Notes: generated from the letters alone by a model not told the origin. 64,000 bases of DNA from Marivita sp. S6314 (GCF_023015985.1 NZ_JALKAO010000003.1:682001-746000), one strand, 5' to 3'; counted from the stretch's first letter, positions 1-9,745 are shown. Numbers and translations are program-made.

Positions 1-606
1 GATGCGGTCAATCTTGCGCCGCTCGGGCGGCACATGTTCCTCGTATCGCCAGCGCAACCCGCCAAAGAAATCCAATTGCCGTTCGCGGGGATGGGTCGTG
101 ACAGGGTCCGGACGTCCCAGCGCGTAGTATCCGGACCGATCGAGATACGCGTCTTCGATATTCACCGCATCCGGGTTCCGTTCCAGATCCCCGGCATAGA
201 TATCAACGGCATAACACAACATCGCATCGCGGCGTTCTTCGGTGTGGAAGGCCAGCAATTCGCCGATGGTGCGGGTCTCGCAAAACGGGAAGAACAGGAA
301 TTCCGCATTGTAGCACACATACATCCAGATGCCGGGCGCTTTCGCGATCACCGCGTTGACGATTGCCTCGCGATTGTCGTCGCGGGCCACATTGGCATCC
401 ACCCGCAGAACACGCTCTTCAACATCCGGTGCAAGTTCGAAGTCAGGCATCATGAAGACGATGACCGCCTTGAAACCAAGCTGCAGATTGTGGCGCAACG
501 TTGTGTCGATCTCGACCGCGTCTTCGGCAAAGACCAGCGCAATGGGCCCTGTGGCCAGCGCCTTGGGGTTTTGGGAAAGTAAGTCGTTTATGCCTGCATA
601 GCGCAT
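1..606 (-). CDS. Glycosyltransferase family 2-like protein, 3' end outside window
   Basis: Reading the minus strand from an ATG at 606 gives an uninterrupted frame of 202 codons that runs off the left edge. The product begins MRYAGINDLLSQNPK and contains an IALVFAEDAVEIDTTLRHN strand followed by an acidic, aromatic-rich middle and a FFGGLRWRYEEHVP segment. This resembles the small family 2 glycosyltransferases (Glyco_tranf_2_4 type) common in Rhodobacteraceae, but the sugar and acceptor cannot be told. A GAGG lies about 6 nt upstream of the start. It is divergent from miaB; the two share a 113-nt intergenic stretch. The frame has stable codon usage and the overlapping plus-strand frame at 34-582 is its shadow. 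The family call is from recalled sequence style, so moderate. Confidence 0.7.
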   Translation of the reverse strand, partial: MRYAGINDLLSQNPKALATGPIALVFAEDAVEIDTTLRHNLQLGFKAVIVFMMPDFELAPDVEERVLRVDANVARDDNREAIVNAVIAKAPGIWMYVCYNAEFLFFPFCETRTIGELLAFHTEERRDAMLCYAVDIYAGDLERNPDAVNIEDAYLDRSGYYALGRPDPVTTHPRERQLDFFGGLRWRYEEHVPPERRKIDRI

Positions 607-719
607 GAGGGGACCTCTGCGGGATTTTCGCCCAGACTCAATGAAAAAACCGTGCATTGCAAGACGGGGGCATTCTGCGGTATCGGCACGGCTTGAAACC
701 TGTCCGGAGGATTGGCCCC

Positions 720-2042
720 GTGTCCGAGCCGAAGAAGCTTTTCATCAAGACCTATGGCTGTCAGATGAACGTCTATGACAGCGAACGCATGGCCGAAGCG
801 CTGGGCGGGCAGGGCTATGTGGAAACGTCGGATCCGGCGGATGCCGACATGATCCTGATGAACACCTGCCACATCCGCGAAAAAGCGGCGGAAAAGGTGT
901 ATTCGGAACTGGGCCGCTACAAGAAATTCAAAGCGGCGAAACCGGACCTCAAGATTGGCGTGGCGGGCTGTGTCGCGCAGGCCGAAGGCCAGGAAATCAT
1001 GCGCCGTCAACCGATGGTGGATCTGGTCGTCGGCCCGCAAAGCTACCACCGCCTGCCCGAGATGGAAGCCAAGGTCCAGGACGGGAAAAAGGCGCTCGAC
1101 ACCGATTTCCCCGAAGAAGACAAGTTCGAGGTTCTCAAGAACCGTCCCAAGGCAAAACGCGGCCCAACCGCATTCCTCACCGTTCAGGAAGGCTGCGACA
1201 AGTTCTGTGCGTTCTGCGTCGTGCCCTATACCCGTGGCGCCGAAGTCAGCCGCCCCGCCGACCGCATCCTGACAGAGGCGCGCGATCTGGTAGAGCGCGG
1301 CGTGCGCGACATCACCCTGCTGGGCCAGAACGTGAATGCCTATCACGGGGCCGGAGAGGGCGGTGACTGGTCGCTGGCACGCCTCATCTGGGCGCTGAAT
1401 GATGTGGACGGGTTGGAGCGTATCCGGTTCACCACCAGCCACCCCAACGACATGACCGACGAACTGATTGAGGCGCATGGCACCTGTCCAAAACTGATGC
1501 CCTATCTTCATCTGCCCGTGCAGTCCGGCAGCGACCGCATCCTCAAAAGGATGAACCGCCAGCACACCGCCGAATGCTACCTGCGGATCATCGAGAAGCT
1601 GCGCGCGGCGCGCCCTGATCTATTGCTGTCCGGTGACTTCATCGTCGGGTTCCCGGAAGAAACCGAAGAAGATTTCCAGGCGACGCTGGAGATCATCCGC
1701 GCGTCGAACTACGGCTATGCCTACAGCTTCAAATACTCGACCCGCCCCGGCACACCGGCGGCGGAACGGGACCAACTGCCAGAAGACGTCAAGGACGATC
1801 GTTTGCAACGCCTGCAAGCCCTGATCACCAAACAGCAAAAGGCGGTGCAGGATGCGATGGTGGGCAAAGAGGTGGGCGTCCTGTTCGAAAAACCCGGACG
1901 CGACTCCGGACAAATGGTGGGCAAATCCGATCATCTGCATGCCGTGCATGTGATGGCCGATGGCATCGAGCCGGGGGATCTCAGACGTGTTCGGATCGTT
2001 GAAAGCCAACGCAATTCCCTGCGCGGGGAGCTTCTGGACTAG
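720..2042 (+). CDS. miaB: tRNA-2-methylthio-N6-dimethylallyladenosine synthase MiaB
   Basis: Radical-SAM methylthiotransferase that adds the 2-methylthio group to isopentenyl-A37 of tRNAs, using two [4Fe-4S] clusters. The N-terminal UPF0004 domain supplies cysteines C14, C50 and C84; the radical-SAM triad is C159-x3-C163-x2-C166 in [10 protein letters not shown]; a TRAM domain closes the protein. At 440 aa it has family length. I place the start at GTG 720 because GGAGG lies 10 nt upstream and the family starts just before [12 protein letters not shown]; an in-frame ATG at 657 would add 21 residues without a good ribosome site. It is probably the first gene of a run including the downstream envelope and phoH genes, but the 130-nt gap after it may hold another promoter. 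Confidence 0.97.
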   Translation: MSEPKKLFIKTYGCQMNVYDSERMAEALGGQGYVETSDPADADMILMNTCHIREKAAEKVYSELGRYKKFKAAKPDLKIGVAGCVAQAEGQEIMRRQPMVDLVVGPQSYHRLPEMEAKVQDGKKALDTDFPEEDKFEVLKNRPKAKRGPTAFLTVQEGCDKFCAFCVVPYTRGAEVSRPADRILTEARDLVERGVRDITLLGQNVNAYHGAGEGGDWSLARLIWALNDVDGLERIRFTTSHPNDMTDELIEAHGTCPKLMPYLHLPVQSGSDRILKRMNRQHTAECYLRIIEKLRAARPDLLLSGDFIVGFPEETEEDFQATLEIIRASNYGYAYSFKYSTRPGTPAAERDQLPEDVKDDRLQRLQALITKQQKAVQDAMVGKEVGVLFEKPGRDSGQMVGKSDHLHAVHVMADGIEPGDLRRVRIVESQRNSLRGELLD

Positions 2043-2172
2043 ACCGCATATCTTGGTCTCACCGCGATATATTGAGGTTCTCTCTTTCCTGAACCGCAGT
2101 CTCTGGTAGTATGTTGCTGAATCGGTCGGCAAAGCCGTTGGCTTATCGACCATCCGAACGGGGGATGCGGGA

Positions 2173-2703
2173 ATGATGCGGCGGATATCCGCAATCGTAG
2201 TGAGTGTGGCGCTGGCACTACCGACTGTGTCGGTGGCCAAGCAGAGTGAACAGTATATTCCCGGCGTGTGGATTGATCCGGACGGGTGTGAACATTGGGT
2301 CATGGATGACGGTGTCGAGGGCTTTATGAGCCCCCATCTGCGCCGTGACGGAACGCCGGTGTGCCACAAGGTCAGCCGCTGCGCCGTCGTGCCAACGGAC
2401 ACGATGTTTGCGTCTGGCAGTGCGACCTTGGCCGCGGGCGGGGCGCAAAGCCTGCGCAACTTCTTTGCGGCGAACGCGGCAAACGGGTTTGTCATCGAAG
2501 GCCATACCGACAGCCGCGCCTCGGACCGCTCCAACATGGCGCTTAGCGAACGGCGCGCACAGGCCGTGGCGCGCGTGGCCCAGCAATCGGGCGCGCGGGT
2601 CTACTCGGTGCGCGGGTTCGGCGAACGCCGCCCCATTGCAAGCAACGCGAGCGCATCCGGCATGGCAAAAAACCGCCGGGTGGAAATCCTGTGTTTGCGG
2701 TGA
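2173..2703 (+). CDS. OmpA-family peptidoglycan-binding protein with N-terminal WIDPxGC domain
   Basis: Exported 176-aa protein. Residues 1-22 form a signal peptide. Residues about 30-65 carry the pattern WIDP-GC-HW-DDGVEG-SP-G-PVC, with two cysteines that could form a disulfide. Residues about 75-176 are an OmpA C-terminal domain with FASGSATL, EGHTDSRASD and NMALSERRAQAV, the parts that bind diaminopimelate in peptidoglycan. It is therefore expected in the periplasm or attached to the outer membrane and touching the cell wall. No transmembrane barrel is present. The next gene repeats the WIDPxGC domain alone, 14 nt after this stop, so the pair is likely co-transcribed. The role of the front domain is unknown. 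Confidence 0.9.
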   Translation: MMRRISAIVVSVALALPTVSVAKQSEQYIPGVWIDPDGCEHWVMDDGVEGFMSPHLRRDGTPVCHKVSRCAVVPTDTMFASGSATLAAGGAQSLRNFFAANAANGFVIEGHTDSRASDRSNMALSERRAQAVARVAQQSGARVYSVRGFGERRPIASNASASGMAKNRRVEILCLR

Positions 2704-2717
2704 AGGAGAGACCCCCG

Positions 2718-3023
2718 ATGCGTCCGATAACCTATCTGTGTGGCCTCGCGCTTATCACTGCAACGGCCTGCGAACGCCCAAGCCCGGACAAGAGCGTGGA
2801 TCGCGGCTGGGATGACAAACCCCTCAGCGAACTTCAGGCCGGCATCTGGATTGACCCGAACGGCTGCGATCACTGGATCATTGATGACGGTGTCGAAGGG
2901 TATCTGTCGCCCCGTCTTGATAAACGGGGTCGTCCGGTCTGCTCTGGCAATCATTCCGAAAGCAGCACCGCCATCGGTAATTTCAAGGCGGGGTCATCCT
3001 CGCTGATCGGGGACGCATTGTGA
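2718..3023 (+). CDS. Small lipoprotein with the WIDPxGC domain only
   Basis: Predicted 101-aa lipoprotein: MRPITYLCGLALITATAC looks like a lipoprotein signal with the acylated cysteine at residue 18. The mature part contains AGIWIDPNGCDHWIIDDG, closely matching the front domain of the preceding OmpA-family protein, and ends soon after without an OmpA domain. I chose the ATG at 2718, which has AAGGAGAG 8-15 nt upstream, over a longer frame starting at 2691 inside the previous gene. It looks like a duplicated and truncated copy of its neighbour, or a partner that shares the same binding surface. No function is known to me. Confidence 0.85.
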   Translation: MRPITYLCGLALITATACERPSPDKSVDRGWDDKPLSELQAGIWIDPNGCDHWIIDDGVEGYLSPRLDKRGRPVCSGNHSESSTAIGNFKAGSSSLIGDAL

Positions 3024-3098
3024 TGTCAGAGGTGACAACTTGCACTGGATGACGGAACTTGCGACCCTTCCACTGCACCCCTTGCACCGGAGATCCGT

Positions 3099-4076
3099 GT
3101 GACCACAGACACCTTGTCAGAAGCGCTGGTAGAATTTCCTGATAACCGTTTGCTCATCGACCTTTGCGGCGAATACGACCGCAACCTGACCGAAATTGAA
3201 ACCCGTCTTGGCGTGCAGATCCTGCGCCGCGGGAATCAGCTTGCCATTCACGGCGAACTCGATGCGCAGGAAGAAGCGCGTGACGTCCTGATGGCGCTTT
3301 ACCAGCGGCTCGAACAGGGGCGCAGCGTCAATCCCGGCGACATCGACCGCGAATTCCGCATGGCGCCGGAGGAAACGACACCGGACACCCAGATCGAAAT
3401 GTTCGAAGGTGGCCCGGTCGAAATCAAGACCCGCAAGAAACTGGTCGAGCCGCGCACTGACGCGCAAAAAGCCTATGTGCGGTCCTTGTTCGAAAACGAA
3501 CTGGCCTTCGGCATCGGGCCCGCAGGCACCGGCAAAACCTACCTTGCGGTGGCTGTGGGCGTGAACATGTTCATCACCGGTCAGGTCGACAAGATCATCC
3601 TCAGCCGCCCTGCGGTCGAGGCCGGTGAAAAGCTGGGCTACCTGCCGGGCGACATGAAAGACAAGGTCGACCCCTACATGCAGCCGCTCTACGACGCGCT
3701 GAATGATTTCCTGCCCGGCAAACAGCTTGCCCGCATGATCGAGGAAAAAACGGTCGAGATCGCACCGCTCGCCTTCATGCGCGGCCGCACATTGTCGAAC
3801 GCCTTTGTCGTGCTGGACGAAGCGCAAAACGCTACCTCCATGCAGATGAAGATGTTCCTGACCCGCCTGGGTGAAGGCTCGCGCATGGTGATCACCGGCG
3901 ACCGCACCCAGATCGACCTGCCGCGCGGCGTGGCCTCTGGCCTGCGCGACGCCGAACGGCTTCTCACCCATATCCCGAAAATCAGCTTCAACTACTTCAC
4001 ATCGAAAGACGTGGTGCGGCATCCGCTCGTCGCGGCCATCATCGAGGCATATGAAAAAGATGCTGAAACGCTCTGA
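3099..4076 (+). CDS. ybeZ: PhoH-like ATPase (YbeZ)
   Basis: Cytoplasmic P-loop ATPase of the PhoH family, 325 aa. An N-terminal KH-like RNA-binding segment (about 15-75) precedes the ATPase domain with Walker A GPAGTGKT at 140-147 and Walker B VVLDEAQNA near 237. PhoH2/YbeZ proteins act with the endoribonuclease YbeY in rRNA and ribosome quality control. The order phoH-ybeY-corC-lnt seen here is the conserved ybeZYX-lnt arrangement. The start is GTG 3099, with CGGAGA about 6 nt upstream. There is a 63-nt gap before ybeY that holds a repeat module. Confidence 0.95.
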   Translation: MTTDTLSEALVEFPDNRLLIDLCGEYDRNLTEIETRLGVQILRRGNQLAIHGELDAQEEARDVLMALYQRLEQGRSVNPGDIDREFRMAPEETTPDTQIEMFEGGPVEIKTRKKLVEPRTDAQKAYVRSLFENELAFGIGPAGTGKTYLAVAVGVNMFITGQVDKIILSRPAVEAGEKLGYLPGDMKDKVDPYMQPLYDALNDFLPGKQLARMIEEKTVEIAPLAFMRGRTLSNAFVVLDEAQNATSMQMKMFLTRLGEGSRMVITGDRTQIDLPRGVASGLRDAERLLTHIPKISFNYFTSKDVVRHPLVAAIIEAYEKDAETL

Positions 4077-4124
4077 TCTTCTTCGGTTTCAAAATACCTC
4101 GGGGGTTTGGGGGCTGGCCCCCAA
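4077..4124 (-). repeat. Intergenic hairpin plus AGGTATTTTGAAAC module, copy 1
   Basis: Between phoH and ybeY. Read on the minus strand it is a GC hairpin (TTGGGGG/CCCCCAA, 4107-4124) followed by CCCCCGAGGTATTTTGAAAC and a GAAGAAGA tail. The same module occurs at 14642-14690. It does not block the plus-strand operon in any obvious way because no T run follows the hairpin in that direction. Likely a family-wide small intergenic repeat. Confidence 0.6.
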
Positions 4125-4139
4125 TCACGTCATGTGACC

Positions 4140-4643
4140 ATGCTCACTGACATCGTCATCGAAGATCCGCGCTGGCAAGACGCGGGTCTTGCAGAGCTTG
4201 CCGAAACCGCGGCCATTGCCGCGCTGACGCATCTGGCCTTGCCTGTCGATGGCTATGAAATCGCCGTTCTGGCCTGTGATGACGCGCAGATCGCGACGTT
4301 AAACGCAGAGTTTCGCAAGAAGCCCACCCCGACAAATGTGCTCAGCTGGCCAAGCTACGATCTGGCCGCCCCTGACGAAGGCGGTGCGCCGGAACCGCCC
4401 CCCGCCGCTGATCCGCGCATGGGCGAAGGCCTGGGGGATATCGCGATTGCCTATGAAACCTGCCTGCGCGAGGCGTCCGATGCGGCAAAACCGTTTGACC
4501 ATCATGTCACGCATTTGATCGTGCATGGCGTGCTGCATCTTCTGGGATACGATCACGTCCGTGACGGCGATGCCACGCTGATGGAACGACTTGAAACGGA
4601 AATACTTGGCAAAATGGGTCTTCCGGACCCATATAGGAGTTGA
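4140..4643 (+). CDS. ybeY: rRNA maturation endoribonuclease YbeY
   Basis: Single-strand metallo-endoribonuclease needed for 16S rRNA 3'-end maturation and 70S ribosome quality control. The zinc site HGVLHLLGYDH supplies H129, H133 and H139; PTNVLSWP and GEGLGDIAIAYE are the other family blocks. The product is 167 aa from ATG 4140, which begins MLTDIVIEDPRW as in relatives; the longer upstream frame runs through the GC hairpin and is unlikely. An insertion rich in Pro and Ala (about residues 78-93) sits between the two conserved blocks, as is usual in alphaproteobacteria. It lies within phoH-ybeY-corC-lnt. Confidence 0.96.
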   Translation: MLTDIVIEDPRWQDAGLAELAETAAIAALTHLALPVDGYEIAVLACDDAQIATLNAEFRKKPTPTNVLSWPSYDLAAPDEGGAPEPPPAADPRMGEGLGDIAIAYETCLREASDAAKPFDHHVTHLIVHGVLHLLGYDHVRDGDATLMERLETEILGKMGLPDPYRS

Positions 4644-4678
4644 GACAGGTCATGTGACCTTTACCGGAACAGGAAACG

Positions 4679-5617
4679 ATGGGCGACAGCGACGATTCGT
4701 CTAACGCGGCGCAAAGCGCGCAGCAGATGACAGACACGACTTCCACGGGCGGTGTATTGGCCCGGATCGCAGGATTGTTCGGGACAAAAGACAGTACTCC
4801 CGAAGAAGATCCGGCGACACACGTGGCGCGGGTAACAGCGCCAATTCATGGGATGATGAACCTGCGGCGGATGCGCGTCGAAGACGTAGCTGTGCCGCGT
4901 GCCGATATCGTGTCCGTTCCCGACACGATCAGCAAATCCGAACTGGTGGATGTGTTCCGCGAAAGCGGTATGACCCGCCTGCCGGTGTTCACCGGGACGC
5001 TGGACACGCCCATCGGCATGGCGCATCTCAAGGATTTCGCGCTCAGCCACGGCTTTAACGGCAAGGACAGCAGCGCGTTCGATCTCAAGCAATTGCTGCG
5101 CCCCTTGCTGTTCGTACCACCGTCGATGCCGATCGGTGTGTTGCTGACCAAGATGCAGACCGAGCGGCGTCACATGGCGCTGGTGATCGACGAATACGGT
5201 GGCGTGGACGGTCTTGTGACCATCGAAGACCTGATCGAACAGGTCATTGGTGAGATCGAAGACGAGCATGATCTGGACGAAGGCCGCAATTTCACCCGCG
5301 AAAAGCCGGGTGTGTATATGGCCTTTGCAAGAACGCCGCTGGATGAATTTGAATCCGAAATTGGTGTCAAACTGACCGACCACGACGATATCGACGCCGA
5401 AGAGATCGAAACGCTTGGCGGGCTGGTGTTCATGCTGGCGGGCCACGTTCCCGCGCGCGGCGAAGTGGTACCACACCCCGAGGGACCGGAATTCGAAGTC
5501 ATCGACGCCGACCCGCGCCGGATCAAGCGGATGCGGGTTCACGTGACCTCAACCGCCACGGCCGACCGTGCCCAGCGGCGCGATACCGCGGACGCTGCGG
5601 CCGCATCCTCCGCCTGA
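4679..5617 (+). CDS. corC: CorC/HlyC-type CBS-domain protein (YbeX)
   Basis: Soluble CBS-pair protein of 312 aa: a polar N-terminus, two CBS motifs (about 65-185), then the C-terminal CorC_HlyC transporter-associated domain (about 205-285). It lacks the DUF21 membrane domain, so it is the short YbeX type rather than a complete membrane transporter. YbeX is linked to magnesium/cobalt homeostasis and, with ybeZ and ybeY, to ribosome metabolism. AGGAAACG precedes the ATG at 4679. The stop lies only 4 nt before lnt, so the two are translationally close. Confidence 0.92.
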   Translation: MGDSDDSSNAAQSAQQMTDTTSTGGVLARIAGLFGTKDSTPEEDPATHVARVTAPIHGMMNLRRMRVEDVAVPRADIVSVPDTISKSELVDVFRESGMTRLPVFTGTLDTPIGMAHLKDFALSHGFNGKDSSAFDLKQLLRPLLFVPPSMPIGVLLTKMQTERRHMALVIDEYGGVDGLVTIEDLIEQVIGEIEDEHDLDEGRNFTREKPGVYMAFARTPLDEFESEIGVKLTDHDDIDAEEIETLGGLVFMLAGHVPARGEVVPHPEGPEFEVIDADPRRIKRMRVHVTSTATADRAQRRDTADAAAASSA

Positions 5618-5621
5618 CACC

Positions 5622-7082
5622 ATGACATATCTCCGCCGCACAACGGCCATGGCCCTTGGCGGCGTGTTTGCGCTGGGCCAGCCGCCCTTCGATCTTTTGT
5701 GGGCCGCTATATTGGCCTCGGTTGCGGTGCTGGCATTGGTCCGGTTTGACCTCACCGCCAGATCCTCTGCCTGGACCGGATGGCTCTTCGGCATCGGTTA
5801 TTTTTCCGTGTCACTGCGCTGGATCTTGGAACCGTTTCAGGTCGACGCGGCGGCCACAGGATGGATGGCACCGTTTGCGCTGGTTGGGATGGCCGCCGGT
5901 TTGGCGCTGTTCTGGGCGGGGGCATTCTGGTTGGGGCGTCGCCTGAGCGAAACGCCATTTGCCATCGCGGTCGTCTGGGCCTTTGCTGAACTTGCGCGCG
6001 CCTATGTGCTGACCGGGTTTCCCTGGGGGTTGCTGGGCTATGTCTGGGCTTCCACACCGGTGGTGCAGTGGCACAGTGTCATTGGCCCCCATGGCGTGAC
6101 GCTGGCCACGGTGTTGCTTGCAGCGATGACCGCACAGGGCGTGTCAAACCGCATGTGGCTCTTCCCGGCGGGAGCGTTGGCATGTCTGGGCTGGTTCGGC
6201 GCGGTCGCCCTGACCCCGGCAGCGCCCGTCCTTGAGGACCGTCCCGTGGTGCGGTTGATCCAGCCAAATGCGCCACAGCATCAAAAATGGGATCCCGACC
6301 ATATCCCGATCTTTTTCCAAAGGCAGGTCGATTTCACCGCGCAACTGCCGGCACCGGATCTGATCGTGTGGCCGGAAACGGCGGTCCCGAACCTGCTTCA
6401 CAACGCGGGCCCGGCATTCGAGGTGATTGCAGATGCCGCCGCCGGAACGCCGGTTGTTCTGGGTATTCAGCGCGAGGAGGCGGGCAATTACTACAATTCA
6501 CTGGTCACGCTGGATGCAGAAGGCCAAACGGACCAGCTTTACGACAAGCATCATCTTGTGCCGTTTGGGGAATACATGCCCGCTGCCGGGCTCTTCGCGC
6601 GGTTCAACATTCTGGGTCTCGCGGCGCGGGCCACGTCAGGCTATGCGGCAGGACCGGGGCCCCGGCTGATTGACCTTGGCGGGCTGGGACGTGCGCTGCC
6701 GCTGATCTGCTACGAGGCGGTGTTCCCGCAGGATGTGAACGCGGCACCGGACCGCCCGGATGTCCTGTTGCAGATCACCAATGATGCGTGGTTCGGCACC
6801 TATGCCGGACCGCAGCAGCACCTGCAGCAGGCGCGACTGCGCGCAATCGAACAGGGCCTCCCCCTGATCCGTGTCGCCAATACCGGCATCTCGACCGTGA
6901 TTGATCCCGCAGGCCGCATGATCGACCAGCTGCCACTGGGCCGTGCGGGGTTCATTGATGTTCCGGTCCCTGCAGCCCTGGCCCCCACACCCTACAGCAT
7001 CACCGGCGATTGGGCGGCGCTTGTTGCACTGATCGTGGCTTTTGCGGCAGTGTTCGGCCTCAATCGCCGCGCGCGCCATTGA
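5622..7082 (+). CDS. lnt: Apolipoprotein N-acyltransferase Lnt
   Basis: Inner-membrane enzyme that adds the third acyl chain to the N-terminal cysteine of lipoproteins before sorting. Residues about 1-210 form several membrane helices; the periplasmic nitrilase-like domain follows with the catalytic triad E252 (WPETAVPN), K309 (YDKHHLVPFGEY) and C363 (LPLICYEAVFP); a last helix closes the 486-aa protein. The start MTYLRR at 5622 is chosen because the 18 extra residues of the longer frame overlap corC and are proline-rich. It completes the ybeZYX-lnt cluster and would process the lipoproteins encoded in this window. Confidence 0.96.
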   Translation: MTYLRRTTAMALGGVFALGQPPFDLLWAAILASVAVLALVRFDLTARSSAWTGWLFGIGYFSVSLRWILEPFQVDAAATGWMAPFALVGMAAGLALFWAGAFWLGRRLSETPFAIAVVWAFAELARAYVLTGFPWGLLGYVWASTPVVQWHSVIGPHGVTLATVLLAAMTAQGVSNRMWLFPAGALACLGWFGAVALTPAAPVLEDRPVVRLIQPNAPQHQKWDPDHIPIFFQRQVDFTAQLPAPDLIVWPETAVPNLLHNAGPAFEVIADAAAGTPVVLGIQREEAGNYYNSLVTLDAEGQTDQLYDKHHLVPFGEYMPAAGLFARFNILGLAARATSGYAAGPGPRLIDLGGLGRALPLICYEAVFPQDVNAAPDRPDVLLQITNDAWFGTYAGPQQHLQQARLRAIEQGLPLIRVANTGISTVIDPAGRMIDQLPLGRAGFIDVPVPAALAPTPYSITGDWAALVALIVAFAAVFGLNRRARH

Positions 7083-7119
7083 CCTTGCCAAGCCAGACGC
7101 GTACCGCGTGAGATACCCC

Positions 7120-7162
7120 CGCCACAACGGCTTCCTGACGTGGCGGTAGACCCCAATGGAGC
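7120..7162 (+). promoter_or_regulatory. SAM/SAH riboswitch upstream of metK
   Basis: A 6-bp stem CGCCAC (7120-7125) / GTGGCG (7140-7145) encloses the loop AACGGCTTCCTGAC. The loop segment GCTTCC (7130-7135) can pair with GGAGC at 7158-7162, forming an H-type pseudoknot that contains the metK Shine-Dalgarno GGAG. The layout and the loop words CACAACGGCTTCCTG match the small SAM/SAH riboswitch known upstream of metK in Rhodobacterales. Ligand binding would hide the ribosome site and lower metK translation when SAM or SAH is plentiful. Confidence 0.9.
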
Positions 7163-7166
7163 ACTT

Positions 7167-8348
7167 ATGTCCCGACAGAATTATACGTTTACCTCGGAAT
7201 CCGTGTCCGAGGGACACCCAGATAAAGTCTGCGACCGAATTTCAGACGCAGTTCTTGACGCGTTTCTGACCGAAGAACCCGAAGCGCGCGTCGCAGCCGA
7301 AACCTTTGCAACCACCAACCGCGTGGTGATTGGTGGCGAGGTGGGCCTGTCTGACAAAGACAAGCTGGCCGATTTCATGGACCATATCCCGGATATCGCG
7401 CGCGCCTGTATCAAGGATATCGGCTACGAGCAGGACAAGTTCCATCACGCCACCTGCAAGATCACCAACCTGTTGCACCCGCAATCCGCGCATATCGCCC
7501 AGGGCGTCGACGCCGGTGAGGGCAAGGACGAAGGGGCAGGCGATCAGGGCATCATGTTCGGATACGCCACCAACGAAACCGACGCGCTCATGCCCGCGCC
7601 AATCCAGTACAGCCACGCGATCCTGCGCCGACTGGCCGAAGCGCGCAAATCCGGTGCAGAGCCGCTGCTGCGCCCCGATGCAAAGTCCCAGATCAGTGTG
7701 CGCTACGAAAACGGCAAACCTGTCGGCGTGACGTCCATCGTGCTGTCCACCCAACATGCCGATGAAAGCCAAAGCTCTGCCGACATCCGTGCGATTGTCG
7801 AACCCTATATCCGCGAAGTGCTTCCCGACGGCTGGATCAGCGCCGACACCGAATGGTGGGTCAACCCGACCGGCACCTTTGTCATTGGTGGCCCGGACGG
7901 CGACGCAGGCCTGACCGGGCGCAAGATCATCGTCGACACCTATGGCGGCGCGGCCCCGCACGGCGGCGGCGCGTTCTCGGGCAAAGACCCAACCAAGGTG
8001 GACCGCTCCGCCGCCTATGCCGCGCGCTATCTGGCGAAAAACGTGGTTGCTGCCGGGATGGCGGATCGCTGCACCATTCAGCTGTCTTACGCGATCGGCG
8101 TGTCGAAACCGCTGTCGATCTATGCCGACACACACGGCACTGGCGATCTCGAAGCGGCGGCCATCGAAGCGGCCATTCCCAAGGTGATGGACCTCACACC
8201 ACGCGGCATCCGCACCCATCTGGAACTGAACAAACCGATCTATCAGCGCACCGCGGCCTATGGCCATTTCGGGCGCGCGCCGGATGCGGATGGCGGGTTC
8301 AGCTGGGAACGCACCGATCTGGTGGATGCGCTGAAATCCTCGGTTTAA
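7167..8348 (+). CDS. metK: S-adenosylmethionine synthetase
   Basis: Makes SAM from methionine and ATP with release of phosphate and diphosphate. The 393-aa protein starts [20 protein letters not shown], has [12 protein letters not shown] (the methionine/ATP loop region) and the [19 protein letters not shown] signature. The ATG at 7167 sits 4-5 nt after GGAG, the element captured by the riboswitch; the GTG at 7140 that would lengthen the frame lies inside the riboswitch stem and is rejected. Relatives have the same length. It is followed by a 9-bp hairpin and then trmB. Confidence 0.98.
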   Translation: MSRQNYTFTSESVSEGHPDKVCDRISDAVLDAFLTEEPEARVAAETFATTNRVVIGGEVGLSDKDKLADFMDHIPDIARACIKDIGYEQDKFHHATCKITNLLHPQSAHIAQGVDAGEGKDEGAGDQGIMFGYATNETDALMPAPIQYSHAILRRLAEARKSGAEPLLRPDAKSQISVRYENGKPVGVTSIVLSTQHADESQSSADIRAIVEPYIREVLPDGWISADTEWWVNPTGTFVIGGPDGDAGLTGRKIIVDTYGGAAPHGGGAFSGKDPTKVDRSAAYAARYLAKNVVAAGMADRCTIQLSYAIGVSKPLSIYADTHGTGDLEAAAIEAAIPKVMDLTPRGIRTHLELNKPIYQRTAAYGHFGRAPDADGGFSWERTDLVDALKSSV

Positions 8349-8359
8349 GATCACTGGCA

Positions 8360-8380
8360 GGCCGGACAAAATGTCCGGCC
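8360..8380 (+). terminator. Hairpin between metK and trmB
   Basis: Perfect 9-bp inverted repeat GGCCGGACA/TGTCCGGCC with an AAA loop, 11 nt after the metK stop. No T run follows, so it may be a transcript-end stabiliser or an inefficient terminator rather than a canonical one. Confidence 0.5.
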
Positions 8381-8420
8381 TCCGTTGCCCGATATCCACG
8401 CAACCGCTAAACCCCGCGCC

Positions 8421-9137
8421 ATGACTGACACCAAACACCCCTCCGGTGCGCCGTGGCGCAACTTTTATGGCCGGTTCAAAGGCAAGACCCTGCGGTCCAG
8501 CCAAAAGGAATATCTCGAAAGCGACCTGGCGGCGCTCAGCCCGGGTGCCGTGTCGTGGGAAGACAACCCCGAGCGCACGCCACTGGAGACCCAAGCGCTG
8601 TTTGACGGCAAACCGATCTGGCTTGAGATCGGGTTCGGCGGTGGCGAACATCTGGTTCATCAGGCGCAGCAAAACCCGGATGTCGGGATCATCGGCTGTG
8701 AGCCGTTTATCAACGGTGTCGCCATGCTCTTGGGCAAAATCCGCGATGCCGGTGTCACCAACTTGCGCGTATTTCCCGGTGACGCGCGCGACATGTTCGA
8801 TGTTTTGCCCGCCGGGTCGGTGGAGAAGGCGTTTCTGCTCTATCCCGACCCGTGGCCCAAGAAGCGCCACCACCGCAGACGCTTTGTCACGCCAGAGCAT
8901 CTCGACCCGCTCTTCACATGCCTGGCACCGGGCGCAGAGTTCCGCGTGGCTACCGATATTCCCGATTACGTCCGCCAAACCATGATCGAAGTGCCCAGGG
9001 CAGGGTTCGAATGGCTGGCCGAACGTCCCTCTGACTGGCGCACGCCCTGGGGTGACTGGATCTCGACCCGCTACGAACAAAAGGCGCTGCGTGAAAACCG
9101 CGTCCCACATTACATGACATTTCGGAAACCGGCATGA
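8421..9137 (+). CDS. trmB: tRNA (guanine-N7-)-methyltransferase TrmB
   Basis: SAM-dependent methyltransferase forming m7G46 in tRNA variable loops. [12 protein letters not shown] (about 60-71) is the SAM-binding motif I and [16 protein letters not shown] is the family catalytic/tRNA-contact signature. The product is 238 aa from ATG 8421, the start that gives [18 protein letters not shown] as in relatives. Its stop overlaps the cmk start in ATGA (9134-9137), so the two are translationally coupled. The placement next to metK groups the SAM source with a SAM user. Confidence 0.96.
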   Translation: MTDTKHPSGAPWRNFYGRFKGKTLRSSQKEYLESDLAALSPGAVSWEDNPERTPLETQALFDGKPIWLEIGFGGGEHLVHQAQQNPDVGIIGCEPFINGVAMLLGKIRDAGVTNLRVFPGDARDMFDVLPAGSVEKAFLLYPDPWPKKRHHRRRFVTPEHLDPLFTCLAPGAEFRVATDIPDYVRQTMIEVPRAGFEWLAERPSDWRTPWGDWISTRYEQKALRENRVPHYMTFRKPA

Positions 9138-9745
9138 CCACCCCCTTTACAGTCGCGATTGACGGGCCAGCTGCCGCCGGGAAAGGCACGATCAGCAAAG
9201 CCGTTGCGGCGCATTTCGGCTTTGCCCATCTGGACACCGGACTGTTGTATCGCGCGGTGGGCGCACGAATGCTGACCGGCGAAGACCCCATCGCTGCGGC
9301 GCAAAACCTGTCGGCCGAGGATCTCGACAATGCCGATCTGCGAACGGCCGAGATCGCCCAGGCCGCGTCGAAAGTTGCCGTCATTCCCGAAGTGCGGGCC
9401 GCGCTTCTTGATTTTCAGCGCGCCTTCGCACGCCGGGCCGGGGGCGCGGTGCTGGACGGGCGCGATATTGGCACGGTGATCTGCCCGCAGGCCGAGGTGA
9501 AGCTTTTTGTCACCGCCAGCGCCGATATCCGGGCGCAGCGCCGTTTTGCTGAACTGCAGGAACGCGGGGCCGACACCGATTTCGACACGGTTCTGGCTGA
9601 TGTCAAAGCCCGCGATACCCGCGATTCAACACGCGCCGACGCGCCCTTGCGCGCTGCAGAAGATGCCGTGCAACTGGACACAACCACCTTGAGCATTGAC
9701 GCCGCGGTTCAAGCCGCCATCTTGGCGGTGAAAGACCGATTGTAA
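9134..9745 (+). CDS. cmk: Cytidylate kinase
   Basis: Phosphorylates CMP and dCMP to the diphosphates. The 203-aa protein has the P-loop GPAAAGKGT at 11-19, [12 protein letters not shown] and the [12 protein letters not shown] segment that contacts the substrate. It overlaps the trmB stop by 4 nt. cmk lies upstream of rpsA in many proteobacteria; here an aldo-keto reductase is inserted between them. Confidence 0.96.
   Translation: MTTPFTVAIDGPAAAGKGTISKAVAAHFGFAHLDTGLLYRAVGARMLTGEDPIAAAQNLSAEDLDNADLRTAEIAQAASKVAVIPEVRAALLDFQRAFARRAGGAVLDGRDIGTVICPQAEVKLFVTASADIRAQRRFAELQERGADTDFDTVLADVKARDTRDSTRADAPLRAAEDAVQLDTTTLSIDAAVQAAILAVKDRL

Noticed and set aside
7242-9110. 622-codon open frame on the minus strand
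   Set aside because: Fully antisense to metK and trmB, which have clear family motifs; a by-product of high GC content.
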